A DNA stretch of 64,000 nucleotides from Spiroplasma endosymbiont of Crioceris asparagi (GTDB lineage: Bacteria; Bacillota_I; Bacilli_A; Mycoplasmatales; Mycoplasmataceae): positions 62,001-126,000 of the forward strand of contig NZ_OZ026475.1 in assembly GCF_964020035.1 (NCBI RefSeq), written 5' to 3'. A program made the translations under genes and the position numbers. Of the stretch, positions 32,021 through 43,650 are shown piece by piece. Below the pieces are notes generated by a model, which searched no databases, was not told where the DNA came from, and saw only the letters and a list, made by a program, of their open reading frames with translations. Within the stretch, counting starts at the first letter, position 1; every line of letters begins with the position of its first letter.

Positions 32021-34963
32021 ATGTTTTCTGATCACGTTATGGAAAAGATTGATTTGGCGGGAATGTTATTGTTTAATATAACATTTTTTTTGCCTCTAAT
32101 GACTTTGGCATTTTATATATCAATATTGCTTGTTATATGAATTTCAACAATAAAATACACTAAGAAAAAAATTATTTTTCACCACTCTTTGAATAATCAT
32201 ATTTCAACAATTTTGATAAATTGTGTTTCTATTTTTGCAAACATTTTAATTGTTTGTTTACTATTTTTCACGAATGTTTTATTTTTTGGTTCTAAAAACA
32301 TTGATACAAAAGCATTCATAAAAATTAGTTTTATAATTGCAATGCTAATAATAAATTCAATAACATTTGTTGTCATATTTTTTAAAATTAAATATCTTTT
32401 ATATTATGTTAAAGATGAAAAAGTATATTATTTTTTATTTAATAAAAAAGCTAAATTACCTAAAACAAAACTTGTGAAACTTTTGGCAGGAAAAGATTTT
32501 TTATTATATTTTAAAAACAACGATAAACAATTTTCAAAAACTAATGAAACTTGAACAGAAAATTTAAAATTTAAATCATATTCATGTGGTTTGAGTTTGA
32601 TTTACATTATTTCATTTTTATTACTTGCAGTTTCTAGTTTTTTTCTTACATACAGATTGGGAGAGTTAAAAAATAATCCTACCAATGCTGCCGAAAAAAT
32701 GAAAGTAATCCCCCCAAAATTTAAACTTAAAAAATCAGTAAATTATAATAATTACATACACAGTTTTTTTGGAACCAAATATGACAACTATGCAGTTTAC
32801 TTGGAACACAAAGCTCAAGAAGATGTTTCAAAAAATGAACGTAAATTAGCTTCTGGTTCTTTTTGGGGTAATTATAAAGATTTATTTAATGTTACAAATG
32901 ATAATTCTAAAACAACTTTATGAGAACACGATTTTAATTCAATGCAATTTGTAGTAATTCCCAAAGATTCTATTTCTTCAATGAGTTTAAGTATTGTGCC
33001 TAAAAATAATATAGAAGATAACAACATTTCTGTTAGTTATGGTTGATCAAAATATGTTTATGCATCTAATAATTGAGATTGAGATGGAAACCAAATTGCT
33101 AGTGTGCCAAATAAACCATTATGAATACCAGAAAATGTTACCCAAAATCACACTCTAAAAAATATTGATAATCAAAAAGATGTTAATGGAAATTATATTG
33201 TTTATGTAGCATGGATTAATTTTTATTCAAATTATGATAACTTAGACAAACCAGTTTCTAAAGAATATACATTAAAGCTTGATGTAAATAGAAGTAGTTA
33301 TAATTTTCAAGAGTCTTTATGACAACAAGAAAATAATATTAATGTAAAAATTATTAATCATAATTATAATGAAGCAAAACAAACTGCTAATAATAATTTA
33401 ACATTATTAACCAATGATTCTTTTTTAGCATATAACTCTAGATACATTAATAGAAATAAATTAAATGTTCCTTGAAAAAATGAAGAAGACAAAAATGATT
33501 ATAATAAATATCTTGATTGAATTTGAAATGAAGGAAAATTAACGCAATTTTACTCATATGCACACAAATATTTAAATTTAAATAATTATACAATGTTTTT
33601 TTCAAAACACATGGATAACTATGATAATGGTGATTATCAAACAACAAATTTTGATCAATCTTGAAATTATTCTAAAAACAATTATTCTTTTGTAACATGA
33701 CATATAGGTACTGATGAAATAACCAAAAAAAGAGAGTTATATATTCCTGAATCAAACAAAGAACTCATTAATAAAAATTTAGATTATGTTTCCAAAACCG
33801 GAATTAATAAAATTTATGTTAGGGGATTAATGGATGCTTCAAGAAGATATGGTGGCAAATTTAATAGCAAAAATTTATACTATGATGATAATACAAAACA
33901 CATGGTACAAATTAATTCATCTGATGAAAACACTGGTGATGAATTTGGTTTTACAGGTCATAAATATAAAATGGAATTTGTTGAAAACATTTTAAATATA
34001 TTTAAAGAATGAAATAAAAATAATAAAAACAAGTTAACACCAGTATTTTATTTTGATGAAAGAGATAAAGAAGATATTCATGGATTAATTGATGATATAA
34101 ATATTGATAAACAAGCATGAAAATCAATGGATGAAGATTTTCCAGAACTTGATCCCTTTAAACAACCATATAAAATTGCATGATCAGAATCAATATATAA
34201 TATGGATTTTAATGATAATGTAATTTTTGCAAAAGATCAACCAATAGATGAACTTTATTTTTATGTAGACTCTTTAAATGAAGTTGGGCCAAATTTAGAA
34301 AAAATATCTAATGAAAGAAGTGAAAAAAATAAAAGTACTGGAGTTTATACGGTTGCGACAAATAAATTTAATTTACTTTCAAGATCAGAACCAGGAAACA
34401 GTGCATTTTTCTTAAATGCAGAATATAACAAACAATTAAATTCATTTTTAAAATATGCTATAAGTTCTTGGACATATTATAATCAAAAAGATAAAAATCA
34501 ATTAGTTGAATCAGATAGTGTTTGAACGAGTAATTATGAAAAAAAATATAAACATGAATGAAGTAATGCCGATGTTTCAGGTGATACTGTTTTAACTTTC
34601 CCTTTAGAAGATAGTGATGAATCGGCTTTAAAAGAAAATATAAATAGCCAAAATCCTTATTTCAATATTTCTAATAGATATTATATGCTTTCATATGGTT
34701 TAAATAATGTTAAAAAACTTGAATGATTAAAAGAAAAAAATAACCCAGATTATAATAATTATTTAGATTATGCAATTAATTTTAATGAATATGCGCAACA
34801 ACAAAGCAGTTCAAGTTTTAATAAATTTCATTTTAATACAAAAAATTGATTTAAAGATCCATCTAATTGATTTAGAGCAAACTTTTACATTTATAACATA
34901 AAAAACATCGCAGAAGATCCAATAAGTATTTCAAGAAAACTTGAAAATATTTTAAACAAATAA
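32021..34963 (+). CDS. Large membrane-anchored protein, possible GH123/DUF4091-like glycosidase
   Basis: 980 residues. Four membrane helices lie in the first 215 residues (about 15-38, 60-82, 97-118 and 190-212), then about 765 residues probably outside. An Asp-Glu pair at 679-680 in VFYFDERD resembles the adjacent catalytic Asp-Glu of GH123 and DUF4091 barrels. The C-terminal part has AISSWTYYN, GDTVLTFP and SNRYYMLSYGLNNVKKLEWL, a pattern like the end of DUF4091 (R..A...GI.D.EYL). GH123 enzymes release beta-GalNAc. The match is by eye and weak overall. Genes on either side are fructose-family EII proteins. Confidence 0.55.
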
Positions 34964-34991
34964 AATACTTTATCACCAATAGAATAATTTA

Positions 34992-35020
34992 TTCATTTAA
35001 TAAATAAAAAATAGTATAAT
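34992..35020 (+). promoter_or_regulatory. Predicted promoter of the second fructose-family PTS gene
   Basis: TTCATT at 34992-34997 and TATAAT at 35015-35020 with 17 bases between; GGAG at 35031-35034 is ten bases before the ATG at 35045. Confidence 0.65.
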
Positions 35021-35044
35021 ATTTTATTGAGGAGAAGATTTGTA

Positions 35045-37495
35045 ATGGATATTATAAAAAAAGAATACATTTTCTTAGATATAGAAGTTAACAATCAAAA
35101 AGAAGCGTTTAGTTTTTTTGCAAAAAAAGCTGCCGAATTTGGAATTGTTAATGATGAAAAATCTTTAATAAAAGGTTTTGAAGATAGAGAGCAGGAATCA
35201 TCTACAGGTTTTGAGGAGGGTTTCGCAATCCCACACGCAAGAATTCCAGAAGTTAAAAAAGCCGCTGTTTTTTTTGCTAGATTCAAAAAAGGAATTGATT
35301 GAAAATCAATGGATGGTAATCCAACAAACGTCGCAATTGCACTTATAGTTCCTAAAGGTCCATCAGGAGATGAACATATTAGTATATTAAGCAATGTGGC
35401 AACAAAATTAATGGATAAAAAATTTAAAAATATTGCAAAAACAAGTAATAATGAGCAAGAAATTGTAGAGCAATTAGTTGAGGAACAACAACCACAAAAA
35501 ATTACTAATAATAATGACGACAAGAAATTAAACATTGTTGGTATTACAGCATGTGTTGTAGGAATTGCTCACACTTATATGGCAGAACAAAAGTTATTAG
35601 AAATGGGGCAAAAATTAGGTCACAACATTAGAGTTGAAACACAAGGTTCTAAAGGTGTTGGAAATAAACTAACAAGCAAAGAAATCGATGAAGCTGATGT
35701 TGTTATTTTAGCAACAGACACAGCTGTTGATACATCTAGATTTGTTGGTAAAAAAGTTTACTCAGTTAAAGTTGCTGAAGCTATTAAGGATCCAGCTAAA
35801 ATTATTAACCAGTCAATGAAACTAGGTTCTATATTAGTTGGAAATAACAAAAACAATTCATTTAATACAAAAAATGTAAATAATGAAAAAAATGGAGTTA
35901 TGCAACACATTTTATCTGGTATCTCATATATGATTCCAGTTATCATCATGGGGGGTATTTGTCTTGCCTTTTCATTAGGGGTAGCAAAAGCTGTTTGAGG
36001 ACCGGGTGCATCACCTGATCACGACGGTCTTGCAAAATGAGGTCCCTTAAATATTTTAAATATTATTGGAGGAGCCGCATTTGGATTAATGATTCCAGTT
36101 CTTGCTGGATTTATTGCAAATTCAGTTGCTGGTAGATCGGCCATAGCCCCTGCAATGGTTTCTGCCTGAATAGCAAACCAAGCAGGCACAATGAATGCTG
36201 ATGGAAAAATTGAAAATCTAGGAAACTTAATGCCTTGAATTAGCGGTATGGACGTTGTTCAAACACCGCTAGGATTTATTGGAGCAATAATTGCTGGGCT
36301 TGGAGTTGGATATTTTGTAAAATGAATTAACACCTGAAGAGTACCAAAAGCATTAGCACCAGCAATGCCAATATTTTTTGTACCACTAGTTGCTGGTATA
36401 GGAATGTCATTAATATTTATTTATATAATTGGTGCGCCAATTGGATGAGTAATGCAACAAGTTCAAGACGGAATTAAAAAGGCTTATTCAGGAGATATTG
36501 GATTTGGTGTTGGTATTGGACTTGGATTTATATTAGGGGCAATGGCTGGATTTGATATGGGTGGACCCGTTAATAAAATCGCTTTTGTTACATGTTCAAT
36601 GTTAGTAACAATGAAAATTTATGAACCAATGGGAGCAATGGCTGCAGGTATTCCTGTTGCACCATTAGGAATGGGACTAACAACAATATTCTTTCCAAGA
36701 TTCTTTAACAAAGATGAAAAAGGTGTTGGAGTTGCGGCAATTATTATGGGATCAATCGGTATTTCAGAAGGAGCTATTCCTTTTGCTATAAGAGATCCTA
36801 AAAGAGCTATTGTTTGTAATGTTGCCGGTTCTGCTGTTGCATCTGCAATTGCAGGAGCATTAATGGTAACAAATAGTGCTGCTCATGGGGGACCAATTGT
36901 TGCAATATTAGGAGCAGTTCCTTATGGAAAAGAAACCGCATACTTTTTTCTAGCTATTTTCTGTGGGGTAGTAGTAAATACTTTAATGTATGGACTATGA
37001 TTAACAAAAGATGCTGGAGCTTATGGTTCAATTAAAGAAGCTCATGTTGCTAAAATTAATGAATATATAAGCGACAGAAATGAAAAAATTGACGAATTAA
37101 AAACTCAAATTAAATTAGCAAAACAAGAAAAAAATACATTAAAAGCAAATTCACTAAAAGAACAAATTTACAAAGAGAAACACATTTGTAAATCACTAAT
37201 TAGTGAAGCAAAAAATGCTTATAAATCAACTTATAAATTAGAATCACAATTAATTAAAGAAAATAAAACTAATATTAAAAATGAAATTTCTAAAATTAAT
37301 TTTGAATATAAACAAAAAATTGCAGAAGCAAAAATTGAACTTAAAAAAGCACAAAATAAAAAAGATACTTCTAAAATTCAAGAAAAAGAAAATATTATTA
37401 ATGAAATATTTGAAGATAAACAAAGTGCAATTATTAAATATAATCAACAACTAAGAAAAGATTGTCGTGAAAAATATTTAAGCTTAATTAAATAA
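35045..37495 (+). CDS. fruA: PTS EIIABC, fructose family, paralogue 2 with coiled-coil C-terminal tail
   Basis: 816 residues: EIIA with His64 in FAIPHAR, EIIB with Cys170 in ITACVVGIAHTYMA, and EIIC ending near residue 655 with FDMGGPVNKIAF and GISEGAIPFA. About 145 extra residues follow (670-816). They are very rich in Lys, Glu, Asn and Gln with few Pro or Gly, and look like a long coiled coil in the cytoplasm. The first paralogue lacks this tail. It shares the start MDIIKK.YIFLD with paralogue 1. HPr is the expected donor. Confidence 0.94.
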
Positions 37496-37504
37496 AACCA
37501 CATT

Positions 37505-37530
37505 TAAAAAAGAGTTAAACTCTTTTTTTG
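37505..37530 (+). terminator. Intrinsic terminator after fructose-family EII 2
   Basis: AAAGAGT / ACTCTTT with a short loop, followed by a T run. Confidence 0.87.
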
Positions 37531-37532
37531 TT

Positions 37533-37538
37533 TATAAT
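37533..37538 (+). promoter_or_regulatory. -10 box of the fused ABC transporter gene
   Basis: TATAAT 17 bases before the ATG at 37556, with AGGTGA as ribosome binding site in the short leader. Confidence 0.5.
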
Positions 37539-37555
37539 CAAACATAGGTGAAAAC

Positions 37556-39304
37556 ATGAAAAATAATGTAGCAATATCATCAGAACAACTAAATAAATTA
37601 TTTAAGTCAGGATATGGTGTTTTTGATGCTAATTTTGATGTTGAATACGGAAAAGTATTTGGTTATTTGGGGCCTAATGGTGCAGGTAAATCTACTACTA
37701 TTAGAATGATTATGGGATTTATTAAAGCCCAAAGTGGGAATGTAACAATTAATAAAAAAGATGAAGATTTAGAACAGTATGTTCAATATGATTCATGAAA
37801 AGATGCAAATATGATTCAAAGAAATATTGGTTATGTTCCAGGTGAAATTTCTTTTCCAAATTATATGACTGGTGTCGAATTAATTAAACAAGTTTGTAAA
37901 TTAAGAAACATGAATAATTGAGAAGATGCTAAAAAATGAATTGATTATTGAGAATTTAATCCCAATATGAAAATTAAAAAAATGTCTAAAGGGATGAAAC
38001 AAAAAGTTGCTTTAGTTTTAGCGTGAATGCATAATCCAGATATTATTATTTTGGATGAACCAACAACAGGTTTAGATCCATTAATGCAAGAAAAGTTTTG
38101 CAAACTTGTTCTACAATCAAAAAAAGAAGGAAAAGCAGTTATTCTTTCATCGCATATTTTTTCAGAAATTGAAAAAGTTTGTGACAAGATTGCAATTATT
38201 AAAAGAGGAAAAATAATTTCTAATATAGACATTGATGAAATTAAATATCATGAAGAAAAAACTTATGAAATAAAATTTCTTGATAAAGTTGAAATGAATC
38301 AACTTAAAAATGATGACAAATGAATAATTGAAAATTATGACAATGATTCATATGTTATAAAAGTAAACAATAAATTTGTTAATGAATTCATTTCAAAAAT
38401 ATCTAAATTTAAAGTGGAATATTTAAAAGAACATGCATTAAGTTTGGAAGAATATTTTATGAAATATTATCAAAACGAAATTGAGTCAGATGTTACTGAT
38501 TCTGTTGCAAGGGTAGAAATATCAGGTTCTCATAAAAGGGGAAAATATTCTTTTGAATTGATTAGAGATACAACAAGAAAAACATGAAAACTTTGAGCAT
38601 TTTTAACTTTTTTACCAATTTTAATTGAAGTTTTATTAATTATAATTTTTAAAAAAGACAAAGGTACGGGTGTTACTATTGAAGATTCACTATTAAAAAT
38701 GTTTTTCACAAGTACTGGAACACCATTTTTAGTAATGTTAATTTATATTATTATTGTTAATAATTCTTTAGTAGTTGGTGAGGTTGATAAAGGTACAATG
38801 GTGAACTTGTTAACAACAGATCAATCAAGAAAAAGAGTTATTATTTCTAAAATGGCTGTGACTTATGGTTCTGTTGTGTTAAGTATTTTATTGTTTTATT
38901 TAACCCAATTATTAGTATTTTCAATGCTAGGAATAATAAGTCAAACAAATCAAGTAACTTTATTTATAAACTTAGTTGGTCTATTATTACTACTACTAAC
39001 ATTTAGCACTTTAACTTTTTGATCAAGTGCGTATTTTAATAAATCAGCGATTTCATTATCTATTTGTGGAGCAGTTTCAATAATATTTTACGTATTTGCT
39101 TTAACCGCTAAAATTGGTGAAATGGAACATAATAAAGCGATTGAGAATTTAAAATATATCACAATTTGTACATTGTTCGAACATATAAAAAATATTTCTA
39201 AAGTTCAAACATGAATGCCAGAATTTCTAGTTATGGGGGGAATAATTTGTGGATCAACGTTTGCTGCATATCAAACTTTCTTAAGAAAAGATTTACCATT
39301 ATAA
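37556..39304 (+). CDS. ABC-2 type transporter with fused ATPase and permease
   Basis: 582 residues. The N-terminal ATPase has Walker A GPNGAGKST near 42-50, the signature KMSKGMKQKVAL and Walker [16 protein letters not shown] linker (about 250-345) leads to a permease with six membrane helices that contains the conserved ABC-2 stretch VGEVDKGTMVNLLTTDQSRK. ATPase and permease are usually separate genes, as in the next pair. Probably an exporter of a peptide, drug or lipid; the substrate is unknown. Flanked by terminators, so monocistronic. Confidence 0.9.
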
Positions 39305-39313
39305 AATAAATAT

Positions 39314-39351
39314 TAAAAAACCTTTTTATATTAGGTTTTTTTTTTTTTTTT
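39314..39351 (+). terminator. Intrinsic terminator after the fused ABC transporter
   Basis: AAAACCT / AGGTTTT with a nine-base loop followed by a T run of about 18. The following 39352-39502 stretch is AT-rich without a clear gene. Confidence 0.85.
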
Positions 39352-39502
39352 ATTATTAATGTAAAATTAAATTAGAAAAGAAAATATTAAATAATTAAAT
39401 TAAAAATCAACAATACAAAATTATACAAAATTCAATTTATTATAAAGTTTAAAATATAAATTTAAACTTTTAAACAAACTAAATAAGGATTTAAATAAAG
39501 TA

Positions 39503-40219
39503 ATGAATTCAATAAAAATAATTAATGTTACAAAAGATTATGGAAATAATCGAGGAAATTTTAATATTAATTTAGATGTTAATGAATCTGAAGCATATGC
39601 AATCTTAGGACCAAATGGTGCTGGTAAAACCACATTAGTTAGTCAAGTAATGGGTTTTATAAAACCTACATCAGGACAAATTAAAATTAATGAAATAGAT
39701 TCTTTAATTGAACCAGAAAAAATAATGGAATTTGTTGGTTATATACCAGGAGATTTTTTGTTATATAAAAATATTAAAGGAAAAGATTATTTTGATATCA
39801 TATCTAGTTTTAGAAAAAATATTGATAAAAAATATTTAGATTATCTAATTCAATATTTTGAATTAGACCCTAACATAAAAATTAAAAAAATGTCTAAAGG
39901 AACAAAACAAAAAGTTGCAATAATAAATGCTCTCATGTTTAAACCAAAAATTTTAGTTTTAGATGAACCAACAAGCGGGTTAGACCCATTAATGATGGAA
40001 AAATTTAATAATATAATTATGAATTTAAAAAAACAAGGTTGCACAATTTTTGTGTGTTCGCATATATTTCAAGAAGTTGCAAAGTTTTGTGATAAAGCAG
40101 CATTTTTAAAAAATGGAAAAATTATAAAAGAAATAAATATAAAAAATAACAATGTTGATTTAATTGAAAAAGAATTTTTAAATATTTTTAAAGAAAAAAT
40201 GGAATTTAATTATGAATAG
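39503..40219 (+). CDS. ABC-2 type transporter ATP-binding protein
   Basis: 238 residues with Walker A GPNGAGKTT, the degenerate signature MSKGTKQKVAI and Walker B ILVLDEPTSGLDPLM, then the H-loop CSHIF. It is closely related to the ATPase half of the fused protein upstream (shared KIKKMSKG and LDPLM). The stop overlaps the permease start by 8 bases, so the two form one exporter. No substrate can be deduced. AAGGA sits 12 bases upstream of the ATG. Confidence 0.93.
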   Translation: MNSIKIINVTKDYGNNRGNFNINLDVNESEAYAILGPNGAGKTTLVSQVMGFIKPTSGQIKINEIDSLIEPEKIMEFVGYIPGDFLLYKNIKGKDYFDIISSFRKNIDKKYLDYLIQYFELDPNIKIKKMSKGTKQKVAIINALMFKPKILVLDEPTSGLDPLMMEKFNNIIMNLKKQGCTIFVCSHIFQEVAKFCDKAAFLKNGKIIKEINIKNNNVDLIEKEFLNIFKEKMEFNYE

Positions 40220-41186
40220 TAAAAGTAATTTAGCGATATTTAAAATACATAAGTTTGAGTTTAAGCGCTCATGAATTTTACTTTTATTTTTTACAATTAT
40301 TTATTTTTTAATTACTGCACTTTTTATTTTACAAATCACAAACTATACCTTTAAAACAGTTAATAGTATTACTAAAATATCTTTTTTAAATCCATATGTT
40401 AAGTTAAAGGGTTCTGATCACGGTTTTTTTTATGGTATGGAAGATAATGGTTATGCCTTTAGAAACATTTTACTTAATGCGCCAGCTATTGTGTTGTTTT
40501 TAATTTTTTCACAAATTATGATTAATAAAGTTTTATTAGTAGAAATTAATCATGGAGAAATTTACACATGATTAACACTGCCAATAAATAGAAAAAAAAT
40601 AATTTTAGGAAAAATGAGTTCAATATTTTTAATGAATATAATAATATTTCTTCCGTCTTTTTTATATGGGGTTTTAATGACTTGTTTTTATGGAGTGAGT
40701 TCTGAATGAGCAAGGATGTTATTATTTTATTTAGAATTCTTAGTTTTTATATTTTTAATGATTTCAATTTTTATAATTGTTTCATTGGCACTTTCAAATA
40801 ATAGTTTTTTAACTAATTTTATATGTTCCATAATAACAACATGAATAATTCTTAGTTTTGCCATGACACAAGTTTATGAGGCACAAAAAAGTGCAAATAA
40901 CGAAGTTCATGGATTTATTGCAAACTTTAAATACATAAAATATTTTTCATTTCAATCACTAATTATTTCAACAATAGATTATGATAATGAAATTCTAACA
41001 AAGACAATTAATCAAACTTATTTACCCAATGGTAAGTTAAAACATTATTATGTTTTAACTTATGTATTAATTAAAAAAGTTAATTGAAAATTATTAATTC
41101 CATTTACATTATTAACTACGTTAATTACATTTATAAATAGTTTTATAAACATAAAATTATTTAAAACAAAAAACTTCTTATTATAA
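40212..41186 (+). CDS. ABC-2 type transporter permease
   Basis: 324 residues with six predicted membrane helices. A stretch EINHGEIYTWLTLPINRKK matches the conserved ABC-2 cytoplasmic coupling region (E...G....L..P..R). A hydrophilic loop of about 70 residues separates helices 5 and 6. It partners the ATPase that overlaps its start and ends right before a terminator. Confidence 0.88.
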
Positions 41187-41207
41187 ACCACAAATAGTGG
41201 TTTTTTA
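41185..41207 (+). terminator. Intrinsic terminator after the ABC-2 permease
   Basis: AAACCAC / GTGGTTT with a five-base loop followed by T; it overlaps the permease stop codon by two bases. Confidence 0.87.
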
Positions 41208-41213
41208 TTTTGA

Positions 41214-41219
41214 TATAAT
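41214..41219 (+). promoter_or_regulatory. -10 box of the tmRNA gene
   Basis: TATAAT eight bases before the mature 5' end GGGGATG at 41228. The -35 region would fall inside the preceding terminator. Confidence 0.6.
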
Positions 41220-41227
41220 AACTTTAT

Positions 41228-41630
41228 GGGGATGTTTTGGATTCGACAAGATATTTCTGATTTTTAACTGCAGTGGTGTGGTAGACCATAATTACTACTA
41301 GGTTTGATTAAACGCAAACGAAGAAAAAAACGAAACTGAAATGCCAGCATTTATGATCAACAATGCATCAGCTGGAGCAGCATACGCTGCTTTCTAATCT
41401 TTTAGATTAAAGCATTCAAGCTATTTTATGTTGTGTGTTGAATAAGATAGTTATAATAAACACAATCGAATTAATGATGGTAATAAATTAGTTCAAAATT
41501 ATATTACCAAGGTCATCGAGTTAAGCTTGTTAGTTTCTTAATTGGTGATCACGTTTTAGAATTAACTAAACTGTAGATGTTATTAATTGGTGTATTTTGG
41601 ACGCGGGTTCAACTCCCGCCATCTCCACCA
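41228..41630 (+). ncRNA. ssrA: Transfer-messenger RNA (tmRNA)
   Basis: 403 bases. The 5' GGGGATG pairs with CATCTCC before the encoded 3' ACCA, forming the acceptor stem. The T-arm reads GGGTTCAACTCCC and the 5' part has the conserved TTTGGATTCGACA. The tag starts at GCA 41314 and ends before TAA 41395-41397. It encodes 27 residues beginning ANEEKNETEMPAFM and ending GAAYAAF. Works with SmpB (10561). The tag is related to, but different from, the M. florum tag I remember, which ends NYAFA. Confidence 0.97.
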
Positions 41631-41666
41631 TTTTTTTATTGTTTTTTAAGAAAGGGTATTGAAAAT

Positions 41667-43640
41667 ATGCAATTATTTCAGTTATTAGTATTCAATGGAC
41701 TTTCTTACATAGCAATAATTTTATTGTTTTATATTATCGTGTGAGGTTTTACAAGACACATTTTTGATAGTGTAAAAATTTATTATGAAATCATTTTGGG
41801 AATTTTATTTTCCCTTTTTTCAATTGTATTTAATATTTTTTTACAAGGTACACTTAAGGGTAATGAATTATTAAATAACAACTATGAAATTATTTATTTA
41901 TTGCCCATATTAGTTTTTTGAACCGTAACAGTGTTTATTTCTTTATGATCATCAGCAATAGTGTTAGCAACAAATTTATTAGTTATCTTTTCGTTTTATA
42001 AAATATTGCCAGAATTTTTTAAACAGATTGAAAATCAAGAAATTTTAATTTTAATAATGATTTCTTATTTTTTAATATTGTTTTTAATGATATTAAAAAC
42101 ATTTGTTTACCGAAAAATAAACACAGTGGTTATTTGATCATCAACAACACTAGCATGTTTAATGTACATATTTATTAGAATTATTCCTCATTTATCTGCA
42201 GAAAATAATTGAAACACTTTGTTAATATTGTCGGTTTGATTAGTTCTTGGTTATATATTGTATGGTTTTGTTGTAATAGTTGAAAAAATTTATAATCATG
42301 CGCTAAGACTTAAAAATATTGTTAAATTTGAAAATGATTATTATTTAAATTACAGCTCAAAAAACTCTTTTTTACTCGAACAAATATTTGATAAAAATAT
42401 TAAATATGGAATATACATACACTTCTTTGTTTCTAACTATGAGTTATTCGAAAAAAATTTAAATTCAGCTACTCGTGAATCAATAATGAAAAATATAACT
42501 GATCAAATCTATCAATTATTTGTACAAAAATTTCCTAATGCAGTTTTCTTTAAAGAAAATTATAAAACTTATGGATTATTTTTGCCCTTAGAAACATATG
42601 GAAAGATTATTAAAAATCCTACAAAATTTATTGGAGAAAGTATTCCACAACTAGAAGAACTTATTTGTAAACTAAAATTAGATTTTTTTTATAACAGTTA
42701 CAAAATTTCTTTGCAAATAAAAAATTCAGTTGCATTTTTTGGAGTTGATTCAAATGACTTTAAAGAATTAAGTTATTTTAATCAATATAACGAAAGATTT
42801 AATAAATCATTAAGAGCAGATAAATTAAACGTTATTAATGTTGCAAAAATTCACCAACATGAAAATATTAAGCACCAAATAAATGCACTTTCATCATCAA
42901 TTGATTTAAATTTATTTACTCCTGTTTACAAACCAATTTATTCTTGTGAAGCAAGCGATTATATTGGTTATGAAATTGATTATGCATTTGAGGGGTATTT
43001 AATTACCGAAAAAGTTTTTGAAGAAAATATGAGGAATATTCAAAAATTAGAATTAAATTCTTTATTTACACGTTACATTTCTTTAATAGGGGTTAAGCGT
43101 TATAAAAAAGATGTTGAAAAACTAAAAAACAAAAAAGTGTTTATTAAGTACGATTTAAATACATTTTGTGAAAAAACATTTGATGTAGAAGAATTTATTT
43201 TAAAACTAGAAGAAAATGATGTTAATTTTCAAAATTTGTATTTAGGATTTGATTACTTGTTTGAAATAAAAAACGTTGAAGTCTTTCAAAAAAATATTGA
43301 AAAAATATTACAATGCGGAATTAAAACTTTTATTTTTAATTACGAATTTGATAAAGAAAAAATCCAATATGTATTGTTGACAAAACCATCATATGTTTGA
43401 ATTAATAATGAAAATTGAGCTAAGTATTTAGAATTAAAAGTTTATGTTGATTTTATAGAAAGCACAAAAAATATTTTTGAAAAATTAGGAATTGAAGTTA
43501 TTTTTACCAACGTAAGGACATACAATGATTTTAAAAAAATTAAAGAAAAAGGTGTAAAATTAGTTCAAGGTGAATTATTTGAGAAATTCTATACACCAAG
43601 TAACATTGGTAAAGAACTTAAATATCTGTTAAATAAATAG
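41667..43640 (+). CDS. Membrane protein with degenerate GGDEF and EAL domains
   Basis: 657 residues. Six or seven membrane helices occupy about 1-205. A degenerate GGDEF-like domain follows (about 240-400), in which the signature position reads NYKTYG. The EAL-like domain (about 415-657) starts YKPIYSCEASDYIGYEIDY; Glu436 of the EAL motif is kept but followed by Ile-Asp. The DDFG-type motif is replaced by NYEFDKE and EGVET by TNVRTY, while the terminal VQGELF is kept. Neither cyclase nor phosphodiesterase activity is expected. It may be a structural or nucleotide-sensing relic. Cotranscribed with the MgtE-like gene 10 bases downstream. Confidence 0.75.
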
Positions 43641-43650
43641 GGAGAACATC

